The notes beneath the pieces are model-generated. The model did no database searches. It was not told the origin of the DNA and saw only the letters and a list, made by a program, of their open reading frames with translations. This document shows, in pieces, positions 16,155 to 25,065 of a stretch of 64,000 nt of DNA. Every line of letters begins with the position of its first letter. Within the stretch, counting starts at the first letter, position 1. This DNA comes from DATATB01 sp036268995 (lineage in GTDB: Bacteria; Planctomycetota; Planctomycetia; Pirellulales; PNKZ01): assembly GCA_036268995.1 (NCBI GenBank), contig DATATB010000140.1, positions 1 to 64,000 of the forward strand. The letters are read 5' to 3'. The position numbers were made by a program, and so were the translations under genes.

Positions 16155-17630
16155 TTATCGCTGAAGGTAACGGTTCAGCGCGACCATCGCCATAACGAGC
16201 GCGGCACCGACCACGACGCTTCCCGCGACGGTCGATTGCCATCCATACTTGTCAACCCTGCCCCGCACCCAAGCCAGAACACGAAGTCCGGCGCAGACCT
16301 CTGAGCGACGGTGGCGCAGAAGCGTGCGCAGTTCACCGCTGCGCACCGCCGATTCGGAAAGGCTCGCGAGCAGGCCGGCCGCCTCCCACGGGCGCAACTG
16401 GCGCCACGATGTCAGTGCGTCACTGAGGACATTATTTGCAATCGCGGCCGCTGGGCTGATGTCCGTCCACTGGGATAGCGCTTGACCTACCAGCACGGCT
16501 TTATGACGCGTCCCCCCCAATTCGTACTCTGTGAGCCAGCTCTGTGCCGAACAAATGCTCACGCGCCGTCGGGCGATTCGGTTCTGCGGGGGCGCGCAAC
16601 GCGCTGCTTCGGCCAACAATTGGCCGGCGCCGAACCGCAGATGCGCCGGGAACTGGATTTCGGGTGTGCTAGCGTCGAACCCTTTGTCGTCGCGGTCGAG
16701 GTCGACACGGAAGTCATCTTCACCGAGGAAGTGCGCTGCAGCTGGCGGAAAACGCGGATCGTGGAAATGGTCGGCGGTGGAATGGGCGACGAGTTCTCGG
16801 TGGAGTGCGAGATAACTAACCACCTGACGGCAGCCGGCACACCTCGGGCACTGGATTAGGCCGCTACGGCGACACGTAGGGCAGAACACGTGTCCAACGC
16901 CCGCGCATTCATGGCACTGCATCTTGCCGCCGCCGTTACAGAGCGTGCAGGGAATCTGCTCACTCTCTACTCGGTCCTCGCAGATCCACCCCTGCCCGGC
17001 GCACCAGTAACATCTGCTCTGCAAGTCTGTGGACCCGCGGCAGTAGGGGCATCGGACGTGGCGCTGGACTTTCCGATTTACACCTACGTTTCCATGCCCG
17101 TGACACCGTTGACATTCGACAAGCCGTCGCCCGCGGCAGTTAGGGCAGACCATATTCCCGGTGCCGGCGCAATCCGTGCATTTCGTCTGACCATTGACAT
17201 CACAAATGCCACACGCACTCGGCTCGTGGGAATGCGAAATCTCAAGGTCCGACGACGCATTCTCAAATGCGGGCGGAGGACCGCAAGCCACAATCACAGC
17301 CCATGGATCAAGGTTTGTTTGCGTAAACCGGAGCGGCGGCCAGTCGGAGCCGGGCGGACATGGTCGCACAAGCGGCCGCAGTTGCCGAAACTCCCAAAGC
17401 GTCCAGATTTTGATGGAGTAACTAACCGCGGCCTCAACCTTGATCAATTTTGGCTTGGGGACACGTACCAGCAGCGCGCCGCGAAACACGCGATCCACCT
17501 GATCGACTAGGCGCTCCTCAACAGCCCGGCAGTGGGCGCATTGGGCGCCCATTGGCGCGCGTACACCAGATGTTTCAGCCATCGCGCCGCAGCACTTGCA
17601 CGGACACTGCGTCATAAAACATTCCGCCAT
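16155..17630 (-). CDS. zinc-ribbon protein with about ten CxxC pairs and a C-terminal anchor
   Basis: The 491-residue protein has Cys pairs near the start (9-14 and 31-34) and then, between residues 140 and 264, ten CxxC pairs, several as C-x-x-C-x-G-x-G like the DnaJ central domain. Pairs at 140, 151, 162 and 173 and again at 228, 239, 250 and 261 are exactly 11 residues apart. It probably binds several zinc ions. A hydrophobic segment near the C-terminus (about 466-486) would anchor it in the membrane. There is no J domain, so it is not DnaJ. The start could also be the ATG at 17612. It is bracketed by the redoxin gene and a copy of its 3' end, and by eye its base composition is less GC-rich than its neighbours. 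Confidence 0.7.
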   Translation of the reverse strand: MAECFMTQCPCKCCGAMAETSGVRAPMGAQCAHCRAVEERLVDQVDRVFRGALLVRVPKPKLIKVEAAVSYSIKIWTLWEFRQLRPLVRPCPPGSDWPPLRFTQTNLDPWAVIVACGPPPAFENASSDLEISHSHEPSACGICDVNGQTKCTDCAGTGNMVCPNCRGRRLVECQRCHGHGNVGVNRKVQRHVRCPYCRGSTDLQSRCYWCAGQGWICEDRVESEQIPCTLCNGGGKMQCHECAGVGHVFCPTCRRSGLIQCPRCAGCRQVVSYLALHRELVAHSTADHFHDPRFPPAAAHFLGEDDFRVDLDRDDKGFDASTPEIQFPAHLRFGAGQLLAEAARCAPPQNRIARRRVSICSAQSWLTEYELGGTRHKAVLVGQALSQWTDISPAAAIANNVLSDALTSWRQLRPWEAAGLLASLSESAVRSGELRTLLRHRRSEVCAGLRVLAWVRGRVDKYGWQSTVAGSVVVGAALVMAMVALNRYLQR

Positions 17631-17689
17631 GGAGGGCTGCGCGGCAACGTCAGACTCGGCCCGCCCGCCAAAACATCCGTCAAATCAAA

Positions 17690-17770
17690 GGGGCACAAAT
17701 CAAGGGGACGCAGCTCATTGTTAACACGTAAGCAATGAGCTGCGTCCCCGTTGATCGACCCTTTGATTGA
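17690..17770. repeat. nested inverted repeat downstream of the redoxin gene
   Basis: The outer arms TCAAATCAAAGGG and CCCTTTGATTGA are inverted repeats with one gap. Inside, GGGGACGCAGCTCATTG (17704-17720) and CAATGAGCTGCGTCCCC (17733-17749) form a perfect 17-base-pair stem. It fills the space between the redoxin stop and the CxxC gene start. Confidence 0.75.
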
Positions 17771-17786
17771 ACCAGTGCGCTAACTC

Positions 17787-18365
17787 TCAGCCGAAGTAAT
17801 CCGGCTCGCTGCCGGGCTTCCACTTGATGTTGCAGCCAATGCTGGGCTGCTGATCGGCCGGCACCGGCTTGCCGGCAAGCACCGCATCGAGCGCCGCGCG
17901 CAAATCCACGCCGGTCACCGGGATGCCGTTGCCGGGGCGGCTGGCGTCGAGTTGCCCGCGGTAGACCAGCTTGCAATCGCGATCGAAGAGAAAGAAGTCA
18001 GGCGTACATGCGGCCCGATAGGCCTTGGCCACCGACTGCGAGGCATCTACCAGGTAGGGAAATGTATAGCCCTGCTGCCGGGCTTCGATCTGCATCTTCT
18101 CGGGGGAGTCGTCGGGATACGCGCCCGCGTCGTTGGAATTGATGCCGACAATGGCCACCTGGCGCGGCTGGTAGTCCTTGGCGAGCTGGGCCAAGCCGGC
18201 GGCGATGTGTTTCACGAATGGGCAATGATTGCACATGAACATCACGAGCAAAGCCGGCGAACCGGCGAAGTCGCGGAGCGAAACCTGCTTGCCGTTCATA
18301 TCGGGCAGCGAAAAATCCGGCGCCGCCGTGCCCAAGGGCAACATTGTGCTGGGAGTGCGAACCAT
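17787..18365 (-). CDS. thioredoxin-fold redoxin (AhpC/TSA-like)
   Basis: The 192-residue protein has the thioredoxin fold of the redoxin group: A-P-D-F-S-L-P-D at 15-22, and an active-site CNHCPF at 45-50 with Cys45 and Cys48 as the expected redox pair. Small proteins of this type with C-x-H-C-P-F are widespread and mostly uncharacterised; a thiol-disulfide or peroxide-reducing role is likely. There is no signal peptide, so it is cytoplasmic. The last 42 codons exist a second time as a fragment at 15919-16048. No operon partner is visible. Confidence 0.85.
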   Translation of the reverse strand: MVRTPSTMLPLGTAAPDFSLPDMNGKQVSLRDFAGSPALLVMFMCNHCPFVKHIAAGLAQLAKDYQPRQVAIVGINSNDAGAYPDDSPEKMQIEARQQGYTFPYLVDASQSVAKAYRAACTPDFFLFDRDCKLVYRGQLDASRPGNGIPVTGVDLRAALDAVLAGKPVPADQQPSIGCNIKWKPGSEPDYFG

Positions 18366-18554
18366 CGATCAAAGCCTCCAAAAAATCAGGCCCAAGGGGT
18401 CAAAGCGGCCAGTGGAAATCGTAACAAAGCCGCCAGCGGCCGCCAGCCGCCAGGCAAAGAAATCGCATTGTTTCGGTTGAATCCGCAGCGTGCTCGCCGA
18501 ATCGATCGATGACAGCGCCGCCGGTTCTTCGCCCCGAAGGGGCCGACAGTCAAT

Positions 18555-18685
18555 AGCCAGGGGCGCGAGCCCCCAGTTAGACATCGTGCGTGTCTCCGAG
18601 CCCTGAAAGGGCGGAAGACGGTGTCGCCCTTTCAGGGCTCGCGGATGCGTGATTGCACGCTTTCCAGGGGCTCGCGCCCCTGGCT
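18555..18685. repeat. nested inverted repeat element (AGCCAGGGGCGCGAGCCCC)
   Basis: Outer 19-base arms (18555-18573 and 18667-18685) are perfect inverted repeats; an inner pair, GAGCCCTGAAAGGGCG (18598-18613) and CGCCCTTTCAGGGCTC (18625-18640), is perfect over 16 bases. The element occupies most of the 490-base gap between the redoxin gene and the DUF4139 gene; the rest of that gap (18366-18554 and 18686-18776) has further GGGGCTCG words but no gene. Confidence 0.75.
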
Positions 18686-18776
18686 AACGACTTCCGCCCC
18701 GCTGGGGCTCGCCGAAATTCTCCGCCTACTTTCTTCGACACATTCGCGCGTTTTTAGAACCGCTGCTGGAACTTAG

Positions 18777-18806
18777 CTGACTCGTCGTGCGTCGAAAGGC
18801 TAAACT
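18777..18806 (+). promoter_or_regulatory. possible promoter of the DUF4139-amidohydrolase operon
   Basis: CTGACT (18777-18782) and TAAACT (18801-18806) are 18 bases apart and 50 bases before the ATG at 18856. The match to consensus is moderate. Confidence 0.35.
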
Positions 18807-18855
18807 CGGGCAAGTTGGCGAATCCGCGCGTTGGACTTCTGGGGGAGAGATATCC

Positions 18856-20958
18856 ATGCCTATTGCAAATCGTGTTCGCGTGATCGCCGTCATGACTGTG
18901 CTGTTGCTGGCCGGCCGCCTGGCATGGGCCGCCGACGACAAGGCCGGCAAGCCCGCCGAGCCGCTGCCACTGACCAAAGTCGTGCTGTTCAACGCGGGCG
19001 TCGGCTTCTTTCAGCACGACGGCCAGATCGACGGCGATAAAAAAATCGAGCTGCAATTCAACGTCGACGACATCAACGACCTGCTCAAGAGCATGGTCGT
19101 CGAGGCCGGCAAGATCAGCAACGTGACCTACGGTTCGAAAGACCCGATCACCAAAACGCTCTCGACCTTCGCCATCGACCTGACCAGCAATCCCAGCCTG
19201 GCCGACCTGCTCGCCCAGATCCGCGGCGAAAAGATCGAAATCGAATCGCCGCAAAAGATGACCGGCACGATCATCGGCGTCGAGACGCGCAAGGAGCATC
19301 TCGACAAAACCGACACGACCATCGATCGGACCTTTATCAATCTGCTCACCGACACCGGGCTGCGCAGCGTGCCGCTGGCCAGCGTGTCGCGCATCAAGCT
19401 GGTGAACGAAAAGCTGGATTCCGAGCTGCGGCAGGCGTTGGCCGTGCTGGCCATGGGCCATTCGACCGACAAGAAAAGCGTCGTGCTCGATTTTCCCGGC
19501 AAGGGCAAGCGGTCCGTGCGCGTGGGCTACATTCAGCAAGCGCCGATCTGGAAGACCAGCTACCGCCTCGTGCTCTCGGACTCAGACCAGCCGTATTTGC
19601 AGGGCTGGGCCATTGTGGAAAACACGACCGAGCACGACTGGTCGGACGTTTCGCTAACGCTCGTGAGCGGCCGGCCGATCTCGTTTGTCATGAACCTCTA
19701 CGATCCGCTCTACATCAACCGCCCCACGGTCGAGCCGGAACTGTTTGCCTCGTTGCGACCGCAAACGTATGGGCAAAATTTGGCGGAGAAGCAAAAGTGG
19801 GAACAGCTAACCATGTCGCGGGCGATCCGCAAGGCGGCACCGGCCGCGGCGCCACCGCCAACCGCGGGGGCCGCTCAATTTGGAATGGCGCAGGTCCCGG
19901 CGCTTGTGACCCGCGAGGTCGACTCGGCCCCAACCGATGAGAGCACGCTATCCCGCTTGAATCTCGAACAAAATGCGCTGGCCACGGCTCAAGGCGCGAA
20001 TGTCGGCGAACTGTTTCAGTATGCGATCGAATCGCCCGTGACGCTCGCCCGGCATCAGTCAGCCATGCTGCCGATCGTGCAGGAGTCGGTGAAGGGCGAA
20101 AAGGTTTCGATCTACAATGGCCGGGTGCAAGTCGATCATCCGCTCAATGGGCTGCGGCTAACCAACAGCACGAAGCTGCACTTGCAACAAGGGCCGATCA
20201 CCGTCTTCGACGACGGTGTGTATGCCGGCGACGCCCGCATCGAGGATCTGCCGCCGGGCGCCGAGCGGCTGCTGAGCTACGCGCTGGATCTGGACACGGA
20301 GGTTGCCAGCCATTCCACGGCGCGGCCCAACGAGTTGACGAGTGCAAAGATCGTCAAGGGCTTGCTCGAAACCAGCCAGAAGTACGAGCGGACCGTCGAG
20401 TACACCGTGAAGAATTCGGGCGGCAAGAGCAAGCAAGTGCTGATCGAATACCCGCGCTCGGCCGACTGGAAGCTGGTGCAGCCGGCCAAGCCAGCGGAAA
20501 AGACGCGCGATCTGTACCGCTTTGCCGTCACGGCCAAGCCCGACGCGCCGGCCAAGTTGCTGGTGGCAGAAGAGCAGCTCATCCGACAGCAAATCGGGCT
20601 CACGAATCTCAATGAGACCACGATTCAGTTCTACGTGAGTTCCAAGGCGGTCAGCGAGCCGGTCAAGGCCGCGCTGGGCGAGCTGGTGCAAAAGAAACGC
20701 GACCTGCAATCGCTCCAGCAACGCAACATGGAATTGCAGGCCCGCATCACTGCCATTTCGCAGGAGCAAGGCCGCATCCGCGAAAACATGCAGCAGCTCG
20801 ACCGCACGTCGGACTTGTACATGCGGTACGTGAAAAAGTTGAACGAGCAGGAGGACGAAATCGAAAAAGACCGGACGCAGGCAGACGACCTCCAGCAGCA
20901 GATCAACAAGGCCCAAACCGCGCTGGACGATTACCTGGCAAACCTGAACGTCGGCTAA
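18856..20958 (+). CDS. secreted DUF4139 domain protein
   Basis: The 700-residue protein begins with a signal peptide (about 1-26, cleaved after A-W-A). The body has the beta-rich DUF4139 pattern: an early V-V-L-F-N-A-G-V-G-F-F motif, then a segment with P-I-W-K-T-S-Y-R-L around residue 230 and V-E-N-T-T-E-H-D-W-x-D-V-x-L-x-L-V-S-G-R-P. The last 110 residues are a predicted coiled coil rich in Q, L and K. DUF4139 proteins such as the mucoidy-inhibitor group lie in the envelope; their activity is not known. GGGGGAGAGA lies just before the ATG at 18856. It is six bases upstream of the amidohydrolase gene. Confidence 0.8.
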   Translation: MPIANRVRVIAVMTVLLLAGRLAWAADDKAGKPAEPLPLTKVVLFNAGVGFFQHDGQIDGDKKIELQFNVDDINDLLKSMVVEAGKISNVTYGSKDPITKTLSTFAIDLTSNPSLADLLAQIRGEKIEIESPQKMTGTIIGVETRKEHLDKTDTTIDRTFINLLTDTGLRSVPLASVSRIKLVNEKLDSELRQALAVLAMGHSTDKKSVVLDFPGKGKRSVRVGYIQQAPIWKTSYRLVLSDSDQPYLQGWAIVENTTEHDWSDVSLTLVSGRPISFVMNLYDPLYINRPTVEPELFASLRPQTYGQNLAEKQKWEQLTMSRAIRKAAPAAAPPPTAGAAQFGMAQVPALVTREVDSAPTDESTLSRLNLEQNALATAQGANVGELFQYAIESPVTLARHQSAMLPIVQESVKGEKVSIYNGRVQVDHPLNGLRLTNSTKLHLQQGPITVFDDGVYAGDARIEDLPPGAERLLSYALDLDTEVASHSTARPNELTSAKIVKGLLETSQKYERTVEYTVKNSGGKSKQVLIEYPRSADWKLVQPAKPAEKTRDLYRFAVTAKPDAPAKLLVAEEQLIRQQIGLTNLNETTIQFYVSSKAVSEPVKAALGELVQKKRDLQSLQQRNMELQARITAISQEQGRIRENMQQLDRTSDLYMRYVKKLNEQEDEIEKDRTQADDLQQQINKAQTALDDYLANLNVG

Positions 20959-20964
20959 CGATTC

Positions 20965-22239
20965 GTGACCGCTGCGACTTCAACATCCGCGCCGCTCGAA
21001 CTGCGGGCGCGCTACATCTTCCCGGTCAGCAGCCCGCCGCTCGTCGGCGGCGCGGTGAGCATTCTGGGCTCGAAGATAGTTGGCGTCTCAGCACAGGCCT
21101 CGCGGCAGGCCGTCGACTTGGGCGACGTGGCGATCATCCCGGGCCTGGTCAACGCCCACGCGCATCTGGAGTTCAGCTCGCTCGCAGAGCCGCTGGGCCG
21201 CAGTGGCATGGAATTCACGGCCTGGATTCGCCAAGTCATCGCGCATCGCAGGTCCGCGCCGCCTCAGCCCGGCGCGCTTGCGCAAGGCATCGCCGAGTGC
21301 ATTCGCGCCGGCACCACCACGATCGGCGAGATCAGCACACAGCATCGATTTACCGACGCGGAGTTGCCGCCCGTCGAGCTGACCGATTTTGCCGAAGTCA
21401 TCTGCCTGGACCGTCAGCGGATCGCGGACGTGGTCAGCGCCACGCGGTCAAAACTCGAAGCTTCTCATCTCACCGATCATTATCGGCCGGGCATCAGCCC
21501 GCATGCTCCCTATACGGTCCACGTCGAACTGCTCGATCGGCTGGTGGAACTAGCCGCTGAGCGCAGTGTGCCATTGGCGATGCACGTGGCCGAGTCGTCC
21601 GCCGAAATGGAACTGCTGGCCACTGGCGGAGGACCGTTTCGCACGCTGCTGGAAGAATTGGGCGTCTGGCAATCCGGCGCGATTGCCGAGCAGGCCCGAC
21701 CGCTCGATTATTTAGAGCGGCTGGCGCGTGCGCCGCGCTCGCTGGTGATTCATGGCAACTATCTCGATGCCGAGGAGATCGAGCTGCTGGCCCAGCATCG
21801 CGACCGGATGGCGGTGGTCTATTGTCCACGGACGCACGCATTTTTCGGCCATCCGCCGCATCCATTGCCGAAACTCCTGCAAGCCGGCGCGCGGGTCGCT
21901 TTGGGGACCGATGGCCGTTCGTCGAATCCCGACTTGAGCCTGCTGGCCGAGTTGCGCTTTGCGGCCGGACGTTTTGCCGGCATTGCGCCGCAAGAACTGT
22001 TGCGGCTGGCGGCTCTTGACGGCGCCGCGGCGTTGGGAATCGACGATCGAACCGGCAGCCTCGAAGTGGGCAAAGACGCGAACCTGGCTTGCGTGCGCGT
22101 GCGGCCCGGCTCGCCGGCCGATCCCCACGAGGCGTTGTTAACTGGCGACGAGCCGGTCGTGGCCACGATGTTTCGCGGACAGTGGACCTGGCTGGAGCCG
22201 TCTTTGGCCGAAAGGCTGACGCCGGCCGAACGCGACTAA
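20965..22239 (+). CDS. amidohydrolase of the TRZ/ATZ (deaminase) group
   Basis: The 424-residue protein has the metal-site pattern of this superfamily: HAH at 65-67, MHVAE with His207 and Glu210, VIHGNYL with His263, and GTD with Asp316. That set suits a mononuclear metal hydrolase or deaminase acting on a purine-, pyrimidine- or guanidine-like ring; aminodeoxyfutalosine deaminase is one possible function among several. It starts with GTG, six bases after the stop of the DUF4139 gene, so the two are an operon. Its last four bases overlap the end of the opposing sulfatase gene. Confidence 0.8.
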   Translation: MTAATSTSAPLELRARYIFPVSSPPLVGGAVSILGSKIVGVSAQASRQAVDLGDVAIIPGLVNAHAHLEFSSLAEPLGRSGMEFTAWIRQVIAHRRSAPPQPGALAQGIAECIRAGTTTIGEISTQHRFTDAELPPVELTDFAEVICLDRQRIADVVSATRSKLEASHLTDHYRPGISPHAPYTVHVELLDRLVELAAERSVPLAMHVAESSAEMELLATGGGPFRTLLEELGVWQSGAIAEQARPLDYLERLARAPRSLVIHGNYLDAEEIELLAQHRDRMAVVYCPRTHAFFGHPPHPLPKLLQAGARVALGTDGRSSNPDLSLLAELRFAAGRFAGIAPQELLRLAALDGAAALGIDDRTGSLEVGKDANLACVRVRPGSPADPHEALLTGDEPVVATMFRGQWTWLEPSLAERLTPAERD

Positions 22240-23666
22240 TCGATCTTTTCCGCACGCAGCTCGGGTGAAGCCACGCGCGGATGCCGCGGGCCGAGCGGCT
22301 TGCCAGTCTGCCGGTCGAATTCGTCCGGTGTGCGCACCGGCGGCATGCGATCGTGCGTCTGCTGCTCCCACTCGTCGAGCAGCTTACGATGCCGGGCCAA
22401 TTCGTCGGCATAGCGAGGATCCGCAGCGAGATTGCGCAACTCGTGGCGGTCCGCGCGCAAATCGTACAGCTCTTCCGCCGGTCGAGGAGTCTGGAAGCAG
22501 ACCTGTTGCGCGGGAGTCAGCTTGCCTTCGGCCAGTAGCCGGCGCATGGCCTGATACGTGGGGCTGCCCACGGCGTCGGCCGGCGGAGTCAGCGGCAGAT
22601 CGAGATATCCGTTGCGGATGTATTTGATCCAATCCGTGCGCACGGCGCGATCATAGGACGTGTAATCGTGCCAATTGTGCTCGGCCATGATGGAAGAACG
22701 AACGTTCGCGGTCGTGTCAGCCAAGACCGGCACCAGGCTCACGCCTTGAAACTTTTTCGATGGGGCTACGCCGGCCAGCTCGAGCATCGTCGGGGCAATG
22801 TCAATCGAGCTGACCAGGTTGAAGCAGGTGCCGCCGGGGCGCACTTGCCGCGGCCAGCGAATGATGAAAGGCGTTTTGATGCCGCTGTCGTACACGGTGG
22901 TCTTGCAGCGCGGAAACGGGCGGCCATTGTCGCTGAGAAACACGATAAACGTGTTATACGCCGCGCCGCTGCGGTCGAGTTCGGCGAGCACTTCGCCCAT
23001 GTCGCGGTCGAGCCGGCTGGTGGCGTCGTAGTAATCGGCCAGATCTTGCCGCGTCTCGGGAACGTCCGGCAGGTAAGGCGGCACGACGACATCGCTCGGA
23101 TCGTGCGGCGGCTCGGTCGCGCCGGGCTTGTAGGGACGATGCGGATCGGTGGACGCCAGCCAGAGAAAAAACGGCTTGCCAGCCGGCCGCTTTTTCAGGG
23201 TCGGCAGCCACTGGTCTGCCCGACCTTCGGCCACCAGGTCGAACTTGCTTTTGGCCGCCTTGCCCAAGTGCCATTTGCCGGCGGAGGCAGTCCAATAGCC
23301 CGCTTCACGCAGCGGCTCGGAGACCATCGTCTGCTCGGCCGGTAGCGGCCAGTGCAGTTGTTCGGCGCCCGTGTTGTGTGGATATCGGCCGGTGAGAATG
23401 CTGGCCCGGCTCGGGCTGCACGAACTGCACGTGAGGAATGCATCGGTAAAGAGCAACCCTTCTCGGGCCAGCCGATCGATATTCGGCGTGCCCACCTGCT
23501 TCCGGCCGTACGCGCCGCAATCGTCCCAACTCAGGTCATCGGCAATGAACACGATGAAGTTGGGCCGCGGCGGTAGCTGGGTTTGTGCCGCCGCAACTGC
23601 CGGCAGCAATAGGCCGACCATTAGCAGAATCGTGAGTCGGACGCTCGATGGAATCAGCGCGGGCAT
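22236..23666 (-). CDS. secreted sulfatase
   Basis: The type I sulfatase signature C-S-P-S-R at 83-87, followed by L-T-G-R, supplies the cysteine that a formylglycine-generating enzyme would oxidise. The metal-binding D-D pair is at 43-44, and later blocks (G-K-W-H-L-G, D-N-G) fit the alkaline phosphatase fold. A signal peptide covers about the first 26 residues. The product (476 residues) would remove sulfate from polysaccharides or other esters outside the cytoplasm, a common trait of planctomycetes. I chose the ATG at 23664-23666; an upstream TTG is possible. It converges on the amidohydrolase gene with a four-base overlap. Confidence 0.9.
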   Translation of the reverse strand: MPALIPSSVRLTILLMVGLLLPAVAAAQTQLPPRPNFIVFIADDLSWDDCGAYGRKQVGTPNIDRLAREGLLFTDAFLTCSSCSPSRASILTGRYPHNTGAEQLHWPLPAEQTMVSEPLREAGYWTASAGKWHLGKAAKSKFDLVAEGRADQWLPTLKKRPAGKPFFLWLASTDPHRPYKPGATEPPHDPSDVVVPPYLPDVPETRQDLADYYDATSRLDRDMGEVLAELDRSGAAYNTFIVFLSDNGRPFPRCKTTVYDSGIKTPFIIRWPRQVRPGGTCFNLVSSIDIAPTMLELAGVAPSKKFQGVSLVPVLADTTANVRSSIMAEHNWHDYTSYDRAVRTDWIKYIRNGYLDLPLTPPADAVGSPTYQAMRRLLAEGKLTPAQQVCFQTPRPAEELYDLRADRHELRNLAADPRYADELARHRKLLDEWEQQTHDRMPPVRTPDEFDRQTGKPLGPRHPRVASPELRAEKID

Positions 23667-23696
23667 GTGGCGTGGATCCTGCAAAGTAACCGTTCG

Positions 23697-23867
23697 TTAA
23701 GGCCGGGACTGCGGCGCGCCCGGATCTTCGGTCACGCCGGCCGGCGGCGGCGACTCGCGATCTTCGCCCGAGACCCGGGTTTGTTCATTCTTGCTCGTAT
23801 CGCGGAACGTGCAACTCGCCACCGCCATCAATCCGCATAGCACCAGCCACCAGCCATAACGTCGCAT
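23697..23867 (-). CDS. small lipoprotein
   Basis: A 56-residue product with a lipoprotein signal ending A-V-A-S-C (Cys19). The mature part is only about 37 residues, polar, with E-D-R-E and Pro-rich ends. GGAG lies about eight bases before the ATG at 23865-23867. It is 30 bases upstream of the sulfatase start on the same strand, so the two may share a transcript. Confidence 0.65.
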   Translation of the reverse strand: MRRYGWWLVLCGLMAVASCTFRDTSKNEQTRVSGEDRESPPPAGVTEDPGAPQSRP

Positions 23868-23942
23868 CGAGGGGTCTCCTTCTTGGATCAAGTCGAAAAC
23901 GCGACATAAATGCCGCGGCTAAAAATTATTCGTTCCGGCATT

Positions 23943-23969
23943 CATCACTCATCACTCATCGTTCATCAC
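23943..23969. repeat. CATCACT short tandem repeat
   Basis: CATCACT occurs three times with one variant CATCGTT, in the gap between the small lipoprotein and the HEAT-like protein gene. Confidence 0.5.
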
Positions 23970-23973
23970 TTCT

Positions 23974-25065
23974 TTATTTCCCCGCTCCCCACGCCGCGTT
24001 GACTTCGGCCGTAATGGCTTTGAGTTGACGCTGGCGAATGGCCGCATCGGCGGCAGGGTCGAAGTCGACGGGCTTGTTGAGCAGCCGGCCGAGTTGTTCG
24101 GCCGCGAAGCGGCGCAGCGGCTCCTGGTCGCGATCGAGCAAAGCCAGCCAGATGTACGGGTCGCCGGTCAGCCAGGGAGCCAGGCTCGTGGGCGCGTCTT
24201 CTTCCAGCTCCGAATGCATGCCGTGGATCACGCTGCGCACGCGAAAGGCTTGTTCGGCATCCAAGTGGTCGCGGTCGATCGCCCGCAAGAACGGCAGGAT
24301 CGTCTCGCCGGCATCCCGCAGTTGGCGCTGGGCCGCCTCGCGCCGCGCAAACTCGCGGCTGCCCAGCTCCTTCAACAGTTGTTGCAGCCGATTGCGATCG
24401 AGCGGATGGAACCGCAGGGCATCGCGCTGGAGCGCGGTCTCGAGGTCCGTGGCCGTTTTCGCCAGCCCCCAGCCGGGCCGCAATAACTCCAGGATCGGGG
24501 CAAGCTCCGTCTCGCACACCTTGGGCCAGGCCAACGCCAGGTGCCAATAGCTGGGCGCGCGAAGATGCTGCTGCTTGTCTCCCTGCGTGATCCGCAAGGA
24601 AAGCTGCCCGTCGGCCGGTTGAACGAATTCGAGCCCCGCATCCGACGCGGGACTCTTGGGCACTCGCCGGACAATCACTTCGTCGCTGTCGGTCACCGTC
24701 AGCGTCAGTTGAAACGCCGGGGTGACCATTTCGTAGCTCAGCGACACCAGGCCGTTGCCGAAGTTCAATTGCAACCGCTCTTGCTGGTCGATACCCCGCG
24801 AGGTGACGTTGGTGCTGCGGGTTGGATCGTTGCTAGTAACCGAGATGCGGCCGCCGACCATCCGCGACCGCAAGTTTTGCATCTGCCGCGCCAAGTGCAG
24901 ATTGACCGCCGGCAATTGGGCTGCCGCCGGCGCGGGCACCAGTCCGGCGATCATCGTGATGAGCAGCGCGCACAGGCCGGCGCGGTGCGGCAGACTTGGT
25001 CCCGGCCGCGACCAGGCGACGAACCAATCTTTCGACTGATCGTCAGGCGACCGACTTTTTTTCAT
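23974..25065 (-). CDS. secreted protein with HEAT-like C-terminal helices
   Basis: The 363-residue product has a basic start and a hydrophobic segment (about 32-52) ending A-P-A-A-A, consistent with a signal peptide or anchor. The middle is beta-rich. From about residue 215 the sequence becomes helical with L-x-x-L-G-S-x-x-F-A-x-R-E-x-A and a second L-L-D-x-D-x-E-P-L-R-R-F-A-A-E-Q-L-G segment, which look like HEAT units. No family name is certain. The start overlaps the end of the dedA-like gene by 23 bases whichever in-frame ATG is chosen near 25065, so it is coupled to it. Confidence 0.6.
   Translation of the reverse strand: MKKSRSPDDQSKDWFVAWSRPGPSLPHRAGLCALLITMIAGLVPAPAAAQLPAVNLHLARQMQNLRSRMVGGRISVTSNDPTRSTNVTSRGIDQQERLQLNFGNGLVSLSYEMVTPAFQLTLTVTDSDEVIVRRVPKSPASDAGLEFVQPADGQLSLRITQGDKQQHLRAPSYWHLALAWPKVCETELAPILELLRPGWGLAKTATDLETALQRDALRFHPLDRNRLQQLLKELGSREFARREAAQRQLRDAGETILPFLRAIDRDHLDAEQAFRVRSVIHGMHSELEEDAPTSLAPWLTGDPYIWLALLDRDQEPLRRFAAEQLGRLLNKPVDFDPAADAAIRQRQLKAITAEVNAAWGAGK

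Noticed and set aside
16155..17630. DnaJ
   Set aside because: CxxC-G-x-G motifs resemble the DnaJ zinc domain but there is no J domain with HPD and the number of motifs is more than double.
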